64,000 nucleotides of DNA from Lysinibacillus contaminans. Lineage in GTDB: Bacteria; Bacillota; Bacilli; Bacillales_A; Planococcaceae. The translations under genes were made by a program, and so were the position numbers. Below the pieces are notes generated by a model. That model saw only the letters and a list, made by a program, of their open reading frames with translations. It searched no databases and was not told the DNA's origin. This document shows, one piece after another, positions 62,188 to 64,000 of the stretch. How positions within the stretch are numbered: the first letter of the stretch is position 1; the number at the start of each line of letters is the position of its first letter. The DNA lies in the NCBI RefSeq assembly GCF_001278945.1, contig NZ_LGRV01000003.1, forward strand, positions 1,550,001-1,614,000, written 5' to 3'.

Positions 62188-63153
62188 TTATGTGCTTTGA
62201 ATACTTGCATAGCTTTCTACTTCCGCCAATTTGGCCGCTGATTTGACACCTGTAAGTATCGCTTGTTCCATGACCTGTGTAGCTAAATGACCAATATAGT
62301 CAACAGGGTAGGATTTATCTCCCGTACCTAATACAAAAATCGTATCGCCGTCTAGCATCGTATGGACGGGATAAATCGTACGTGCAAGTGCGTTTTGCGT
62401 TAGCTGAGCAATTTTTTTTGCCTCAGCCTTCGTTAATTGTGCATTCACTGCAATGACCCCAATTGTGGTATTCGTTCCTTGAAGTGCTTGTGATTGTGCA
62501 TATTCTTCTAAATATGCACAGCTATCAATCCAGCTGGCCGTTTTTGGGTTGCGCGCACCTGCAAGTATCTCTCTTGTGTCAGGGTCTTTCACATCTCCCA
62601 CTGCATTAACTACAACAATCGCTCCGACAACAAGGTCCTCTTTTCCAGTGGTAGATGCACTTCCTAATCCTCCTTTCATGCAAAATTGCGGGCCTGCCAT
62701 TTTGCCAACTGTCGCGCCATATCCCGCACCAATATTTCCGTTAGCGAAAGCACCAACTCCCGCATTTTCCGCAGCTTCATAGCCCATTTTCGCTGAAGGT
62801 CTTACATGTGCATCGCCGATAAATAAATCGAACAGCACGGCACTTGGCACAATTGGAATTTTTGTAACTCCTGCGTCTACACCAATCCCTTTTTCCTCTA
62901 AATAGTGCATCACTCCAGTCGCGGCATCTAAACCAAACGCACTACCACCAGCCAAACAAATGCCATGCACACAATCGATTGCATTAATTGGATCAAGTGC
63001 ATCTGTTTCTCGTGTACCGGGTGCAGAGCCTCGCACATCGACACCACACACTGCACCGTTCTCGACAAGCAGTACCGTGCATCCAGTGATTGCATCCTTA
63101 TTCTCTACATGCCCTACTTTCACACCAGGGACATCGGTAATATTCCCAAACAT
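62188..63153 (-). CDS. P1-family (S58, DmpA-type) aminopeptidase
   Basis: 321 residues. The autoprocessed N-terminal-nucleophile hydrolase is recognised by ITDVPGVKVGHVEN, CLAGGSAFGLDAATGV and the cleavage/nucleophile region GTNTTIGVIAVNAQ (Thr229/Thr230). Members release N-terminal D- or beta-amino acids. Placed between the ATPase and the binding protein of a peptide importer, it likely breaks down the imported peptides. AAGGAG lies before the ATG. GVMHYLEEKGIG and PSAVLFDLFIGDAHVRP are typical. Confidence 0.93.
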   Translation of the reverse strand: MFGNITDVPGVKVGHVENKDAITGCTVLLVENGAVCGVDVRGSAPGTRETDALDPINAIDCVHGICLAGGSAFGLDAATGVMHYLEEKGIGVDAGVTKIPIVPSAVLFDLFIGDAHVRPSAKMGYEAAENAGVGAFANGNIGAGYGATVGKMAGPQFCMKGGLGSASTTGKEDLVVGAIVVVNAVGDVKDPDTREILAGARNPKTASWIDSCAYLEEYAQSQALQGTNTTIGVIAVNAQLTKAEAKKIAQLTQNALARTIYPVHTMLDGDTIFVLGTGDKSYPVDYIGHLATQVMEQAILTGVKSAAKLAEVESYASIQST

Positions 63154-63185
63154 CTACCCCGCTCCTTTTTGATTGAATTTTCACA

Positions 63186-64000
63186 CTATTTATCGTATAA
63201 AAAGCAGGCCACACGTTGATGTTCGTTCATTTCTTCCATGGTTGGTCGCACTTGATGACACTTCTCCATTACAAAGGGACATCGCGTATGAAACACACAA
63301 CCTACAGGTGGATTCATTGGACTAGGTAGCTCCCCCTGCAAAGGAATGGCCTGCTTTGGTTCATCAAAATTGACAATCGGAATCGCAGATAACAACGCTT
63401 TTGTATATGGATGTAGTGGATTAGCATACAATTCATTTTTCGTACCTATTTCTACAATACGACCAAGATAGAGCACAGCTACACGATCACTAATATGCTT
63501 AACTACACTTAAATCGTGCGAAATGAATAAATACGTCAAATGAAATTCATCTTGTAAATCCATAAGTAAATTTAGAACTTGCGATTGTACTGATACATCG
63601 AGTGCTGAAACTGGTTCATCTGCAATAATGAATTCTGGATTGACGGCAAGTGCACGTGCTATGCCAATACGCTGACGCTGACCACCAGAAAATTCATGTG
63701 GGAATTTATGCATCGTATCTTCTGATAGACCAACTTTTTGCAATAGCTCCTTCACACGTTTTTTGCGTTGCTCTTTTGTAAGAGTCAATTGTAATGCCAT
63801 TGGTTCTTCAATAATGGCACCAACCTTCATACGTGGATTAAGGGAGGAGAAAGGATCTTGAAATATCATTTGCATTTGGTTGCGATACTTTTGTAATTTG
63901 TTACCCTTCAAATGCTGAATCTGTTGACCTTTATATAATATTTCTCCTTCTGTCGGTTCAACAAGCTTCAAAATTGCTCTACCAAACGTCGATTTACCTG
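63186..64000 (-). CDS. Peptide ABC transporter ATPase, DppF/OppF type, N-terminus beyond window
   Basis: About 271 residues visible, starting in the Walker A motif (GKSTFGRAILKLVEPTEG at the very edge). The Q-loop region MIFQDPFSSLNPRMKVG, signature EFSGGQRQRIGIARAL, Walker B FIIADEPVSALD and the oligopeptide-type C-terminal region (HTRCPFVMEKCHQVRPTMEEM) follow. The start lies outside the window. It powers the peptide importer. Confidence 0.95.
   Translation of the reverse strand, partial: GKSTFGRAILKLVEPTEGEILYKGQQIQHLKGNKLQKYRNQMQMIFQDPFSSLNPRMKVGAIIEEPMALQLTLTKEQRKKRVKELLQKVGLSEDTMHKFPHEFSGGQRQRIGIARALAVNPEFIIADEPVSALDVSVQSQVLNLLMDLQDEFHLTYLFISHDLSVVKHISDRVAVLYLGRIVEIGTKNELYANPLHPYTKALLSAIPIVNFDEPKQAIPLQGELPSPMNPPVGCVFHTRCPFVMEKCHQVRPTMEEMNEHQRVACFLYDK

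Noticed and set aside
1-64000. CRISPR array, tRNA or rRNA genes, prophage
   Set aside because: No regularly spaced repeats, no tRNA-like CCA-ended cloverleaf or rRNA-like sequence was noticed, and the single amidase lacks neighbouring phage genes.

Overview
The window is low-GC Firmicute chromosome, most likely a Bacillaceae/Caryophanaceae (Lysinibacillus- or Solibacillus-like) organism. Evidence: strong AGGAGG-type ribosome sites, frequent GTG/TTG starts, a proline T-box before proBA, a ccdA / CheY-like / ccdC cytochrome c maturation set with a DUF2621 (YneK-like) gene elsewhere, a DUF1659-DUF2922-YvrJ trio, TelA, CsaA-free Gram-positive style lipoproteins, and many LysE/EamA exporters. No rRNA, tRNA or CRISPR array was seen.

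Layout. 1-12.4 kb is a patchwork of small housekeeping or accessory genes: an ECF sigma / DUF4179 anti-sigma pair (cut by the left edge), SCO1, the DUF1659-DUF2922-YvrJ trio, GNATs, a NUDIX hydrolase, a cysteine hydrolase, a LysE exporter with a divergent XRE-cupin regulator, YnfA, and several small unknown genes. 12.7-32.1 kb is a coherent catabolic island, all on the minus strand: gentisate 1,2-dioxygenase, a DinB-fold protein, a fumarylpyruvate-hydrolase-like enzyme, an acyl-CoA ligase, thiolase, acyl-CoA dehydrogenase, 3-hydroxyacyl-CoA dehydrogenase, enoyl-CoA hydratase, an unknown 182-aa protein, a flavin aromatic hydroxylase, a five-gene branched-chain-type ABC importer, a 4HBT thioesterase and a GAF-PucR regulator. 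Read together these describe import of an aromatic acid with a side chain, CoA activation, beta-oxidation of the side chain, ring hydroxylation and thioester cleavage to gentisate, and ring cleavage to central metabolites. The isomerase step appears to be filled by the DinB-fold protein, which would need a low-molecular-weight thiol such as bacillithiol.

32.6-45 kb holds ccdC, a CheY-like regulator and ccdA, RarD, a coiled-coil/HTH protein, TelA, a PadR-controlled ABC exporter operon carrying two DUF2812 genes (one internally deleted), a VWA lipoprotein and a cell-wall amidase. 45-52.6 kb holds a TetR/SDR divergent pair, a LysE-family gene cleanly split by a 1,687-bp IS1182-type insertion with a 9-bp target duplication, an Est30-like carboxylesterase, a LysR regulator, a DUF1835 protein and an intact LysE. 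52.6-64 kb holds the T-box-controlled proBA operon, an EamA transporter, a fructokinase, a small lipoprotein, and a Dpp/Opp-type peptide ABC operon that includes a P1-family (DmpA-type) aminopeptidase and runs off the right edge.

Several intergenic stretches carry decayed coding fragments (12.15-12.40, 32.2-32.5, 44.0-44.1, 52.8-52.9 kb), and several regulator genes have visible inverted-repeat operators next to them.
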